Source: Eubacteriales Family XIII. Incertae Sedis bacterium
GTDB taxonomy: Bacteria; Bacillota; Clostridia; Peptostreptococcales; Anaerovoracaceae
Direction of reading: 5' to 3'
Assembly: GCA_031272485.1 (NCBI GenBank)
Contig: JAISTV010000006.1
Location: 1-64,000, forward strand
DNA: 64,000 nucleotides
Shown here: positions 39,053 to 48,204 of the stretch, one piece after another
Layout: each line of letters starts with the position of its first letter
How positions within the stretch are numbered: the first letter of the stretch is position 1
The notes under the pieces: generated by a model
Databases searched by the model: none
Told to the model about the DNA's origin: nothing
What the model saw: only the letters and a program-made list of their open reading frames with translations
Made by a program: the position numbers and the translations under genes

Positions 39053-40000
39053 GTGTTAGAGATAAAAATGCCCAGCAAAATAGAGACTGCGGAAACCGAT
39101 GAGGTAAAATACGGCCGGTTTGTCGTAGAGCCCCTCGAGAGAGGCTACGGCACCACGCTCGGAAACAGTCTGCGCCGCATTCTTTTAAGCTCGCTCCCGG
39201 GAACGGCAGTTACCTCCGTAAAGATAGAAGGTATTCTGCATGAGTTCTCGACCATACCGGGCGTTAAGGAAGATGTGACGGAGATTATTCTCAACCTCAA
39301 GAAGCTCGCGTCGAGCATAGAGGGAGAGGACGACGAGAAGACGGCCATCATAGATGCTACGGGCCCCAAGGAAGTGACAGCGGGAGACATCCAGTCGGAC
39401 GCGAACCTGCAGATTCACAATCCGGACCTGCACATAGCCACGCTGGAGGAGAACGCGTCTCTCTATATGGAGATTAACCTGTCCCGTGGTCGCGGCTATG
39501 CGACGGCTGAGCAGAACAAGACGGAAAGCACGCCCATTGGCGTCATACCGGTGGATTCCATCTATACGCCGGTGCGCAAGGCGAACTTCGCGGTGGAGAA
39601 CACGCGCGTGGGCCAGGTGACGGACTACGACAAGCTGACCTTTGAGGTCTGGACGGACGGCAGCATCAAGCCGGAAGAGTCGCTGGCCAGAGGTGCGCAT
39701 ATCATGCAGCAGCATCTGGACCTGTTCGTACAGCTCGCCCCGGGCGCGAAGCCCGTTCCGGTGGAGACGGCGGACGAGGATACGGATAAGCGGAAACTGG
39801 ATCAGACGGTGGAAGAGCTCGAGCTTTCGGTGCGTTCCTTCAACTGCCTGAAGCGGGCCGGTATCCACACGGTAAGAGACCTTACGGAGAAGAGCGAGGA
39901 CGACATGATGAAGGTCCGCAACCTCGGCAAGAAGTCTCTGGAGGAAGTAAAACAGAAATTAGAAGAACTCGGTCTGGGATTCAGGCCGGGCGAAGAATAG
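39053..40000 (+). CDS. rpoA: DNA-directed RNA polymerase subunit alpha
   Basis: [40 protein letters not shown]...[47 protein letters not shown] start. Confidence 0.98.
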   Translation: MLEIKMPSKIETAETDEVKYGRFVVEPLERGYGTTLGNSLRRILLSSLPGTAVTSVKIEGILHEFSTIPGVKEDVTEIILNLKKLASSIEGEDDEKTAIIDATGPKEVTAGDIQSDANLQIHNPDLHIATLEENASLYMEINLSRGRGYATAEQNKTESTPIGVIPVDSIYTPVRKANFAVENTRVGQVTDYDKLTFEVWTDGSIKPEESLARGAHIMQQHLDLFVQLAPGAKPVPVETADEDTDKRKLDQTVEELELSVRSFNCLKRAGIHTVRDLTEKSEDDMMKVRNLGKKSLEEVKQKLEELGLGFRPGEE

Positions 40001-40013
40001 AAAGGAGCTCACG

Positions 40014-40355
40014 ATGTCGGGACACAGAAAATTGGGTAGACCGACTGCCCACAGAAAGGCGATGCTTAGAAATCTCGTCACCGATCTGCTTCGCGAAGAG
40101 CGGATAACCACCACCGAGATGCGCGCGAAGGAAGCGCGCCGCGCGGCGGAGAAAATGATTACGCTCGGCAAGAAGGGGGATTTGCACGCACGGCGCCAGG
40201 CGCTCGGCTACATCTACGACGAGGACGTGGTCACCAAGCTGTTCGACACCATAGCCCCGCGCTATGAAGACCGCAACGGCGGCTACACCAGAATCCTGAA
40301 GCTCGGCCCCCGCCGGGGTGACGGCGCAGAGGAAGTATTCCTCGAGCTCGTATAA
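40014..40355 (+). CDS. rplQ: 50S ribosomal protein L17
   Basis: [43 protein letters not shown]. Confidence 0.98.
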   Translation: MSGHRKLGRPTAHRKAMLRNLVTDLLREERITTTEMRAKEARRAAEKMITLGKKGDLHARRQALGYIYDEDVVTKLFDTIAPRYEDRNGGYTRILKLGPRRGDGAEEVFLELV

Positions 40356-40381
40356 GCCGCAGAGAAAAAAAGCGAAATAAG

Positions 40382-40408
40382 AAAGCCGTCCGGATTCGGG
40401 CGGCTTTT
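40382..40408 (+). terminator. intrinsic terminator after rplQ
   Basis: AAAGCCGTCCG-gatt-CGGGCGGCTTTT hairpin. Confidence 0.8.
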
Positions 40409-40480
40409 GCGATGCGGATTCGCTTTGGCGTCTTCACAGAAAAAACACGGAATTTTTCTTGTGATTTAGAGTGTTTTCTA

Positions 40481-40508
40481 TTGATTTGTTCGCGCGTTGT
40501 GATATAGT
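40481..40508 (+). promoter_or_regulatory. hydrogenase operon promoter TTGATT-N16-TATAGT
   Basis: -35 40481-40486, -10 40503-40508. Confidence 0.6.
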
Positions 40509-40524
40509 GTTTTCAGTTTGATAA

Positions 40525-40561
40525 GGATTTAACAAAAGTCTTGGGTGTTAAATCCGTTTTT
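40525..40561 (+). terminator. hairpin plus T-tract in hydrogenase leader (candidate attenuator)
   Basis: GGATTTAACA (40525-40534) / TGTTAAATCC (40546-40555) perfect 10-bp stem followed by GTTTTT. Confidence 0.55.
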
Positions 40562-40617
40562 CGTATGGCGGGGCTTTCAGTTGGCCGTGCGAACACTGTA
40601 ACAAGGAGGAGGATTAG

Positions 40618-41112
40618 ATGAAGCGAATATCGACGGTGCCGTTTACCGGCACGGCCGAGCAGGAGCAAGCGCTCAAGAACTGGCTCGCGGAACACAAGCA
40701 GCAGCGCGGCGCGGCTATGCCGGCCCTGCAGAAGGCGCAGGAAATTTACGGTTATCTCCCATTAGAAGTTCAGAAAATGGTGGCGGAAGCCTTAGATAAG
40801 CCGCTTGCGGAAATCTACGGCATTACGACTTTCTATTCGTGGTTCGCACTTTCCCCGAAGGGCCAGAACGATATTAACGTGTGCTTGGGAACGGCCTGCT
40901 ACGTGAAGGGCAGCGGCGCCATCTTTGAGAAGCTCGAGAAGAAGCTCGGGGTGAAGGACGGCGAGACTACGGAGGACGGCAAGTTCAGTCTGAACGCGGT
41001 GCGCTGCATAGGCGCTTGCGGTCTGGCGCCTGTCCTCAAGGTCAACGAAGACGTGTACGGCAGACTCACCGGCGACGAGAAGGAGCTGGATGAGATTCTC
41101 GCGAAGTACTGA
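40618..41112 (+). CDS. hydC: NuoE-like thioredoxin-fold [2Fe-2S] subunit (HydC) of electron-bifurcating hydrogenase
   Basis: QKAQEIYGYLPLEVQKMVAEAL...GITTFYSWFALSPKGQNDINVCLGTACYVKGS...RCIGACGLAPVLKVNEDVYG. Confidence 0.92.
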   Translation: MKRISTVPFTGTAEQEQALKNWLAEHKQQRGAAMPALQKAQEIYGYLPLEVQKMVAEALDKPLAEIYGITTFYSWFALSPKGQNDINVCLGTACYVKGSGAIFEKLEKKLGVKDGETTEDGKFSLNAVRCIGACGLAPVLKVNEDVYGRLTGDEKELDEILAKY

Positions 41113-41138
41113 TTAAGCGGCAAGAGGAGGAAAGAACA

Positions 41139-43049
41139 ATGGCAAGCAAAACATTGCAGGATCTGGCCGCGATTCGCGAGAAAATGCAGCGAATTGTAGG
41201 CCTGCGCGGCGGCGACGAGGCAGCGGCAGCGGCGGCGGCAGAAGCGATTGATCCGGGCAGAATCAACATAATGATTTGCGCGGGCACGGGCTGCACGGCG
41301 TCTATGTCGGGCGCTGTGAGCGCGGCTTTTACCGAGGAGATAGAAAAGGCGGGCCTGACGGACGTGAAGGTTGTGAAGACCGGGTGCTTCGGGCTGTGCG
41401 CCATGGGCCCCATCGTGGTGGTCTATCCGGACGCGAGCTTCTACTGTCAAGTGAAGGCGGAAGACGTGGCGGAAATCGTGCAGGAGCATATCGTGGGCGG
41501 GCATCCCGTCAAGCGGCTGCTCTATGATGAGGACGCGGGCACGGAAGACGCCGGCAAGCATAAGAGCATGAGCGACACGAGCTTCTACCGGAAGCAGATG
41601 CGTGTGGCGCTGAGAAACTGCGGGCTGATTAACCCGGAGAACATAGACGAGTACATAGCCTACGACGGTTACAAGGCGCTGGGCAAGGTGCTCACGGAGA
41701 TGAGTCCGGACGAGGTAATCGAGACGGTCCTGGCTTCCGGTATCCGGGGCCGCGGCGGCGCGGGATTCCCGACGGGCATGAAGTGGAAGTTTGCGTCGGG
41801 CGCGCGCGGCGAGGTGCAGAAGTACGTTTGCTGTAACGCGGACGAGGGCGACCCGGGCGCGTTCATGGACCGCAGCGTGCTGGAAGGCGACCCGCACGTG
41901 GTGCTCGAGGCCATGGCCATAGCGGGCTACGCGATTGGCGCGGATAAGGGCTACATCTACGTGCGCGCGGAATACCCCATAGCGGTACAGAGACTGTCGA
42001 TTGCTCTGGCGCAGGCGCATGAATACGGCCTCATTGGCCAGAACATATTCGGGACGGATTTCAGTTTCGATGTGGAGATTAAGCTGGGCGCGGGCGCGTT
42101 TGTGTGCGGCGAGGAAACGGCGCTCATGACGTCTATAGAGGGACATCGGGGAGAGCCGCGGCCGCGGCCGCCGTTCCCGGCAGTCAAGGGTCTGTTTGAG
42201 AGCCCGACCATTCTGAACAACGTGGAGACGTACGCGAACATTCCGCGCATAATCCTGAACGGGGCGGAGTGGTATTCGAGCATAGGCACGGAGAAGAGCA
42301 AGGGCACCAAGGTGTTCGCGCTCGGCGGCAAGATAGAGAACATAGGTCTGGTGGAGGTACCCATGGGGACCACGCTGCGCGAGATCGTGGAAGAGATAGG
42401 CGGCGGCATACCGGGCGGACACGAGTTCAAGGCGGCGCAGACGGGCGGACCGTCCGGCGGGTGCATACCGGCGAGCCACCTGGACACGCCCATAGACTAC
42501 GACAACTTAGTTGCTATTGGCTCCATGATGGGCTCGGGCGGACTGATTGTTATGGACGAGACCACGTGTATGGTGGACATAGCGCGGTTCTTCCTGGAGT
42601 TCACGGTGGACGAGTCGTGCGGTAAGTGTACGCCGTGCCGCGTGGGCAACCGGCGCATGCTGGAGATCCTGGAGAAGATCGCGCAGGGCAAGGCGAGCAT
42701 AGAGGATCTGGACAAGCTGGATTCGCTGGCGAGCTACATCAAGGCGAACAGCCTGTGCGGGCTGGGGCAGACGGCGCCCAATCCGGTGCTCTCGACCATT
42801 CGCTATTTCCGTCCGGAGTATGAGGCGCATATCCTTGAGAAGCGCTGCCCGGCGGGTGTGTGCAAGGCGCTGCTGACCTACAAGGTCGACGCGGAGAAGT
42901 GCAAGGGCTGTACGCTCTGCGCTAAGAAGTGCCCGGCGGAAGCCATTTCGGGAGCCGTCAAGGAAGCGCATACGATTGATATTGACAAGTGCATCAAGTG
43001 CGGTGTCTGTATGGACAACTGCAAGTTTGACGCCATCAGCAGGTCTTAA
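41139..43049 (+). CDS. hydB: NuoF-like flavin/FeS subunit (HydB) of electron-bifurcating hydrogenase
   Basis: GIRGRGGAGFPTGMKWKF, CNADEGDPGAFMDRSVLEGDPH, GAGAYVCGEETAL-type motif, ESCGKCTPCRVGNRRMLEIL, C-terminal 2x[4Fe-4S]. Confidence 0.94.
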   Translation: MASKTLQDLAAIREKMQRIVGLRGGDEAAAAAAAEAIDPGRINIMICAGTGCTASMSGAVSAAFTEEIEKAGLTDVKVVKTGCFGLCAMGPIVVVYPDASFYCQVKAEDVAEIVQEHIVGGHPVKRLLYDEDAGTEDAGKHKSMSDTSFYRKQMRVALRNCGLINPENIDEYIAYDGYKALGKVLTEMSPDEVIETVLASGIRGRGGAGFPTGMKWKFASGARGEVQKYVCCNADEGDPGAFMDRSVLEGDPHVVLEAMAIAGYAIGADKGYIYVRAEYPIAVQRLSIALAQAHEYGLIGQNIFGTDFSFDVEIKLGAGAFVCGEETALMTSIEGHRGEPRPRPPFPAVKGLFESPTILNNVETYANIPRIILNGAEWYSSIGTEKSKGTKVFALGGKIENIGLVEVPMGTTLREIVEEIGGGIPGGHEFKAAQTGGPSGGCIPASHLDTPIDYDNLVAIGSMMGSGGLIVMDETTCMVDIARFFLEFTVDESCGKCTPCRVGNRRMLEILEKIAQGKASIEDLDKLDSLASYIKANSLCGLGQTAPNPVLSTIRYFRPEYEAHILEKRCPAGVCKALLTYKVDAEKCKGCTLCAKKCPAEAISGAVKEAHTIDIDKCIKCGVCMDNCKFDAISRS

Positions 43050-43059
43050 GGAGGGCGCC

Positions 43060-44805
43060 ATGGATAAGATAAACATAAAGATAAACAATGTGGATTATCA
43101 GGTGGACGCCGGCCAGACGGTGCTGGACGCCTGCCACTCGGTGGGGATAGACATCCCGACGCTGTGCTGGATGCGCGACCTGAACGAGATAGGCGCGTGC
43201 CGGATGTGCGTGGTGGAGGTCAAGGGCGCGCGGACGCTGGTCACGGCGTGCGTGTATCCGGTGAACGACGGCATGGAGATTGTCACGAATTCGGATACGG
43301 TCTACAAGGCGCGCAAGACGAACCTGGAACTGCTGCTTTCCACGCACGACCAGAACTGTCTGTCCTGCGTGCGCAGCACGGACTGCGAGCTGCAGACGCT
43401 GTGCAACGAGTACGGTGTGGACGGCATGCGCTTTACGGGCACCCGGCCGCGGTACGAGCTGGAGAAGAGCAGCCTGCATTTGGTCAGGGACAATAACAAA
43501 TGCGTACTGTGCCGGCGTTGCGTAGCGGCCTGCCAGCAGCAGCATGTCGGCGTTATTGCGCCGTCCGAGCGCGGGTTTAACACGCACATTGCGTGCGCTT
43601 TCGAGGCGCCGCTTTCCGAGACGGGCTGTATCTCCTGCGGGCAGTGCATAGTGGCGTGCCCCACGGGGGCGCTTACCGAGCGCGACGACACGGCCAAGGT
43701 CATGGAAGCCATAAGCGACCCGACCAAGACGGTTATCGTGCACACGGCGCCGTCCATTCGCGCCACGCTGGGCGAGGCCTTCGGGCTGCCGGTGGGCACG
43801 TTCGTGGAAGGCAAGATGGTCGCGGCGCTGCGGCGTCTGGGCTTCGACAAGGTGTTCGATACGGATACCGCTGCGGACTTTACCATTATGGAAGAGGCGC
43901 ACGAGTTCCTGGAGCGCGTGAAGAACGGCGGGAAGCTGCCGCTGCTCACGAGCTGCTGCCCGGGCTGGAGCAAGTTCCTCGAGATGTATCATCCCGAGTT
44001 CTTCGAGAATATCTCTACGTGTAAGAGCCCGCAGGGTATGATGGGCGGCCTGGTCAAGACGTACTGGGCGCAGAAGAACGGCATAGACCCGAAGGACATC
44101 TTCGTGGTGAGCATTATGCCTTGCACGGCCAAGAAGTTCGAGCTGGATCGCTACGACATGCACGCGGCGGGCGAGGGGATAGCGGACAACGATGTCTCGC
44201 TGACCACGCGGGAACTGGCGCGCATGATTAAGCGCGCGGGTCTGGACTTCGCAAATCTGCCGGACGAGGCGTTTGACGAGGCGCTGGGTGAGTCCACGGG
44301 CGCGGCGGTTATCTTCGGCGCGTCGGGCGGCGTGCTTGAGGCGGCGCTGCGGACGGCGGCGGCCTGGATTACGGGCGCGGATCCGGTGAGCCCGGACTTT
44401 ACGGAAGTGCGCGGCGAGGTCGGTGCGAAGGAAGCCACCTACACGGTGGGCGACATAGACGTGAAGGTCTGCTCGGTTTCCGGCATGGCGAACGTGGAGA
44501 GCATTCTGCGCGCGGTGAACGCGGGCGAGAAGGACTACCATATCATAGAGATCATGGCGTGTCCGGGCGGGTGCGTAAACGGCGGCGGCCAGCCTTCTCA
44601 GCCGGCCAAGGTGCGGAACTTCACGGACCTGAAGACGCTGCGTGCGGCGGCGCTGTACAGTGACGACGCGAAGAAGGTCGAGCGCCTGAGTCACAACAAC
44701 GTGACGGTGCAGAAGGTGTATGACGAGTTCCTGGAGCACAGAGGCAGCCATAAGTGCCATGACATCCTGCACACATCGTACCAGCTGAGAGAGTTTAAGT
44801 ATTAG
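43060..44805 (+). CDS. hydA: [FeFe] hydrogenase catalytic subunit (HydA)
   Basis: N-terminal [2Fe-2S] and 4Fe-4S clusters; H-cluster motifs LPLLTSCCPGWSKFLEMYHPE, VSIMPCTAKKFE, EIMACPGGCVNGGGQP. Confidence 0.96.
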   Translation: MDKINIKINNVDYQVDAGQTVLDACHSVGIDIPTLCWMRDLNEIGACRMCVVEVKGARTLVTACVYPVNDGMEIVTNSDTVYKARKTNLELLLSTHDQNCLSCVRSTDCELQTLCNEYGVDGMRFTGTRPRYELEKSSLHLVRDNNKCVLCRRCVAACQQQHVGVIAPSERGFNTHIACAFEAPLSETGCISCGQCIVACPTGALTERDDTAKVMEAISDPTKTVIVHTAPSIRATLGEAFGLPVGTFVEGKMVAALRRLGFDKVFDTDTAADFTIMEEAHEFLERVKNGGKLPLLTSCCPGWSKFLEMYHPEFFENISTCKSPQGMMGGLVKTYWAQKNGIDPKDIFVVSIMPCTAKKFELDRYDMHAAGEGIADNDVSLTTRELARMIKRAGLDFANLPDEAFDEALGESTGAAVIFGASGGVLEAALRTAAAWITGADPVSPDFTEVRGEVGAKEATYTVGDIDVKVCSVSGMANVESILRAVNAGEKDYHIIEIMACPGGCVNGGGQPSQPAKVRNFTDLKTLRAAALYSDDAKKVERLSHNNVTVQKVYDEFLEHRGSHKCHDILHTSYQLREFKY

Positions 44806-44819
44806 AGGAATATTCGCGG

Positions 44820-44825
44820 TATAAT
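44820..44825 (+). promoter_or_regulatory. -10 TATAAT placed 6 nt upstream of the NUDIX ATG
   Basis: TATAAT 44820-44825, ATG 44832; no nearby SD. Confidence 0.45.
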
Positions 44826-44831
44826 ATCCGT

Positions 44832-45467
44832 ATGGATATAAAGCGAATTACAGAGCGGGTGCGGCGGAACACGCCGCACCCCATCGGATGGCACAGCCGG
44901 TTTTCTGTGCTGCTTCCTTTGGTAGAGCGGGAAGGGCGTCTGGATGTTTTGTTCGAGGTGCGGTCGGATACGCTCAAGCATCAGCCGGGAGAGGTGAGTT
45001 TCCCCGGCGGGAAGATGGAAGGAAGCGAGACGCCTGAGGCGTGCGCGGTCAGGGAGACGTGTGAAGAGCTCGGCCTGGCGGCAGCGGACGTAGAGGTGCT
45101 CGGTGAACTGAACTACATCATTGTATACAGCGGATTTACCATGTATGCATTCCTGGGGCTACTTGATGCGCGGGCGCTTGCGGCGGCTGTGCCGAGCGTC
45201 GAAGAGGTGAAAGAGATCTTCTTCGTGCCGCTCAGCTTCTTCCTTGCGGAGGGGCCGGCGCTGTACGAGAGCGCTATCGTGCCGCAGGTGGCGGCGGATT
45301 TCCCAACGGAAAAGGTATCGCCCGACGGGCGGTATAACTGGCGCAGAGGGAAACACGTCGTACCGATATACACTTATGTTGACCCGGAAGCGAACCGCGA
45401 ACGTGTCATTTGGGGGCTCACCGCCCGCCTCATGAACGACTTCGCGAAGATGCTGACGGAGAAATGA
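44832..45467 (+). CDS. NUDIX hydrolase (CoA pyrophosphatase-like)
   Basis: GEVSFPGGKMEGSETPEACAVRETCEELGL Nudix box. Confidence 0.9.
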   Translation: MDIKRITERVRRNTPHPIGWHSRFSVLLPLVEREGRLDVLFEVRSDTLKHQPGEVSFPGGKMEGSETPEACAVRETCEELGLAAADVEVLGELNYIIVYSGFTMYAFLGLLDARALAAAVPSVEEVKEIFFVPLSFFLAEGPALYESAIVPQVAADFPTEKVSPDGRYNWRRGKHVVPIYTYVDPEANRERVIWGLTARLMNDFAKMLTEK

Positions 45468-45482
45468 AAGGATGGTTTTTGA

Positions 45483-46508
45483 ATGAAGAAGTTATTGTGT
45501 GTGTTACTCGTTTTTGTGTTGGGAGTTACGGCGCTGCTCGCGGGGTGCGGTAACAGTAAGGAAGAGACCGCGAAAGAGGCGGACGCGCCTGCAGCAGATC
45601 CTGTGGATGTCAAGGTAATCGCCTTGAAGGGCCCCACGGCTATGGGGATGGTTCAGTTTATGGACGAGGCCGATGCGGGGAATCTTACCGATAACAATTA
45701 CAGCTTTGAGATAGCGGCGGCCGTGGACGAGGTGACGCCCAAGATTGTGCAGGGCGAGGTGGATATAGCGGCGGTGCCGGCGAACCTGTCCTCCGTGCTT
45801 TACAACAATACAGACGGTGGCGTGACGGTTCTGGCCATCAATACGCTCGGCGTGCTTTACATTGTCGAGAAGGGACAGAGCGTGCAGTCCGTGGCGGACC
45901 TGAAGGGCAAGACCATTTACGCGAGCGGCATGGGCGCTACGCCGGAGTACGCGCTCAACTACATCCTGCGCGGCAACGGGCTGGACCCGGAGACGGACGT
46001 GAATATAGAGTGGAAGAGCGAGCACGCGGAATGCCTGACGTCGCTTGTGAGTTCTGCGGACGGCGTGGCGCTGCTCCCGCAGCCCTTCGTTACGACGGCG
46101 CTGGCCAAGGACGATTCCATTCGCGTGGCGCTGGACCTGAACGAGGCGTGGGACGCGCTGAATGCGGATGCAGAGGATGGCTCGAGCTTAGTCACCGGTG
46201 TGGTGGTCGTGCGCACGGCGTTCCTCGAGGAGCATCCGGAGGCGGTGGCGGCGTTCATGGAACACTACCGCGATTCCGTGGACTATGTAAACGCGAACGT
46301 GGCGGAAGCGGCGCAGCTCATAGAGAAGTACGACATAGTGCCGGCTACGGTAGCGGAAAAGGCGCTGCCGGCGTGCAACATAGTGTTCATAGACGGCGCG
46401 GAAATGAAAACCAAGCTTTCCGGCTATCTGCAGTCGCTGTTCGACCAGAACCCGAAGGCGGTGGGCGGGACGCTGCCCGCTGACGCGTTCTACTACGTGG
46501 CAAGCTAA
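45483..46508 (+). CDS. ABC transporter substrate-binding lipoprotein (NitT/TauT-like)
   Basis: MKKLLCVLLVFVLGVTALLAGCG lipobox; periplasmic-binding fold sequence; followed by permease and ATPase. Confidence 0.85.
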   Translation: MKKLLCVLLVFVLGVTALLAGCGNSKEETAKEADAPAADPVDVKVIALKGPTAMGMVQFMDEADAGNLTDNNYSFEIAAAVDEVTPKIVQGEVDIAAVPANLSSVLYNNTDGGVTVLAINTLGVLYIVEKGQSVQSVADLKGKTIYASGMGATPEYALNYILRGNGLDPETDVNIEWKSEHAECLTSLVSSADGVALLPQPFVTTALAKDDSIRVALDLNEAWDALNADAEDGSSLVTGVVVVRTAFLEEHPEAVAAFMEHYRDSVDYVNANVAEAAQLIEKYDIVPATVAEKALPACNIVFIDGAEMKTKLSGYLQSLFDQNPKAVGGTLPADAFYYVAS

Positions 46509-46529
46509 ACGCGGAGCCTGCGGGCGGCC

Positions 46530-47291
46530 ATGAAGAATCGGAGCGAAAAGCAGAAACAGATTAGATTATGGGCGGTGCTGGTTTGGCTTGCCGTTTGGCA
46601 GGTGGGCAGCATGGCCCTGGGGCAGGAGGTACTACTTGTATCTCCTGTTTCCGTTTTGGTGCGGCTCGGGGAGCTGGTGCGCACGGCGGGATTCTGGTCG
46701 TCGGTGGGGTTCTCGCTGCTGCGGATAGGAGGCGGGTGCTTCCTGGCCATCGTGGTCGGGGTGGCGCTGGCCGCGCTGGCGGGGCGGTTTACGAGGGTGC
46801 GGGAGCTCGTCGCGCCGCTCATGCTGGTGATTAAGGCCATCCCCGTGGCATCGTTCGTGATACTGGTGCTTGTCTGGGTGCCCTCGCGAAACTTGAGTGT
46901 GGTCATTTCGTTTTTGATTGTGCTGCCCGTGATTTACACGAACGTGGTCGGTGGGATTCGCGCGGCGGACCCGCAGATTCTGGAGATGGCGCGGGTCTTC
47001 CGGCTTCCGGCGGGGCGGACAGTGCGCTACATCTATGTGTCGCAGGTTCTGCCGTTCTTCCGGACGGCGCTCTCCGTGGGACTGGGGCTGTGCTGGAAGG
47101 CCGGCGTGGCGGCGGAGGTTATAGGCCTGCCGAAGGGCTCCATAGGGATGAAGCTGCATGAGGCGAAAATTTATTTAGAGACGCCGGATGTGTTCGCCTG
47201 GACGGTGACCATAGTCGTGGTCAGCTACGCGTTTGAGAAGGCACTTTTGCGGTGCGTGGACGCGGGCGTGCGCCACATGGAGAAGATGTGA
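46530..47291 (+). CDS. ABC transporter permease (SsuC/TauC-like)
   Basis: AALAGRFTRVRELVAPLMLVIKAIPVASFVILVLVW...GLCWKAGVAAEVIGLPKGSIGMKLHEAK. Confidence 0.9.
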   Translation: MKNRSEKQKQIRLWAVLVWLAVWQVGSMALGQEVLLVSPVSVLVRLGELVRTAGFWSSVGFSLLRIGGGCFLAIVVGVALAALAGRFTRVRELVAPLMLVIKAIPVASFVILVLVWVPSRNLSVVISFLIVLPVIYTNVVGGIRAADPQILEMARVFRLPAGRTVRYIYVSQVLPFFRTALSVGLGLCWKAGVAAEVIGLPKGSIGMKLHEAKIYLETPDVFAWTVTIVVVSYAFEKALLRCVDAGVRHMEKM

Positions 47292-47872
47292 TGGGCATGG
47301 AGATTCGCGCAGAGGGCTTAACCAAAACTTACGGCGACGTGACGGCGCTTAGCGGGTTTACGGCGGTATTTCCCGCCGGAGCGGTGAGCTGCATCATGGC
47401 GCCGTCCGGCGCGGGGAAGACCACGCTGCTGCGGATTCTAATGGGGCTGGAGACGCCGGACAGCGGCAGCGTAAGCGGCCTTGAAGGCGCGCGGCTGGGC
47501 GCGGTCTTTCAGGAGGATCGGCTGTGTGAGAACCTCTCCGCCGTGAGCAACATCCGCCTGGTGCGTCCTTCGCTCGGGAAGGCGGAGATAGAGGAAGCGC
47601 TTGCCGCGGTGGGGCTTGGCGCGGAGGCGCTCGGGCGGCCGGTGCGCGAGTTTTCCGGCGGTATGAAGCGGCGGGTGTCCCTGCTTCGCGCCTTGCTTTC
47701 GGATGCGGACGTGCTGCTATTGGACGAGCCGCTTAAGGGGCTGGACGCGGAGACGAAGCAGGTAGCTGCGCGTGCGCTGCGGGAGTGCGGCCATGGCAGG
47801 ACGGTGATTCTGGTTACGCACGATGAGGCGGAAGCCGCGGCGGTGGGCGCGGTGCAGATCATTCAGCTATAA
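47291..47872 (+). CDS. ABC transporter ATP-binding protein
   Basis: MAPSGAGKTTLLRILMGLE (Walker A), EFSGGMKRRVSLLRALLSDADVLLLDEPLKGLD. Confidence 0.93.
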   Translation: MGMEIRAEGLTKTYGDVTALSGFTAVFPAGAVSCIMAPSGAGKTTLLRILMGLETPDSGSVSGLEGARLGAVFQEDRLCENLSAVSNIRLVRPSLGKAEIEEALAAVGLGAEALGRPVREFSGGMKRRVSLLRALLSDADVLLLDEPLKGLDAETKQVAARALRECGHGRTVILVTHDEAEAAAVGAVQIIQL

Positions 47873-47880
47873 AAAAATGA

Positions 47881-47899
47881 GGGGCGTTCGGCACGCCCC
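47881..47899. terminator. hairpin GGGGCGT-tcggc-ACGCCCC downstream of ABC operon
   Basis: perfect 7-bp stem with an A-run on the 5' side, so T-tract polarity favours the minus strand. Confidence 0.4.
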
Positions 47900-47983
47900 C
47901 CGACCCCTCTCTTACTAAGCGGTATTTGTAACTTATACCGCAAAGGGTGTAGTCCTAAACACCCGTGTGGCGGAAAATCGCTT

Positions 47984-48018
47984 AAGTGGGTGTCTGGCAT
48001 GCAGCCAGACACCCACTT
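47984..48018. repeat. perfect 15-bp inverted repeat AAGTGGGTGTCTGGC-atgca-GCCAGACACCCACTT
   Basis: read directly. Confidence 0.8.
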
Positions 48019-48045
48019 TCCACATTTGGGCTGGGTGGTCCATGT

Positions 48046-48070
48046 CGCAAAATTTCAGTATTTCGTGTAT
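48046..48070 (+). repeat. 25-bp intergenic repeat, copy A (CGCAAAATTTCAGTATTTCGTGTAT)
   Basis: identical (reverse complement) to copy C. Confidence 0.85.
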
Positions 48071-48096
48071 CAAAAATGGGAGGGGCTGGAGAATCC

Positions 48097-48119
48097 ACAC
48101 GAAATACTGAAATTTTGCG
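48097..48119 (-). repeat. 25-bp intergenic repeat, copy B (23 bp of match)
   Basis: ACACGAAATACTGAAATTTTGCG. Confidence 0.85.
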
Positions 48120-48147
48120 TGGAGGGAGGGGGTTTGCGGGTGTGGGG

Positions 48148-48172
48148 ATACACGAAATACTGAAATTTTGCG
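48148..48172 (-). repeat. 25-bp intergenic repeat, copy C
   Basis: ATACACGAAATACTGAAATTTTGCG. Confidence 0.85.
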
Positions 48173-48204
48173 TAGTGGCTGGTGGCCGGGCATCCCGCTT
48201 GCTG

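Noticed and set aside
40525-40555. Rex operator in the hydrogenase leader
   Set aside because: Half-sites are in the opposite order (TTTAACA...TGTTAAA) with an 11-nt gap, not TTGTTAA-N4-TTAACAA.
48046-48172. CRISPR array interpretation of the three 25-bp repeats
   Set aside because: One copy is inverted, only three copies, spacers are G-rich and unequal, and no cas genes are present in the window.
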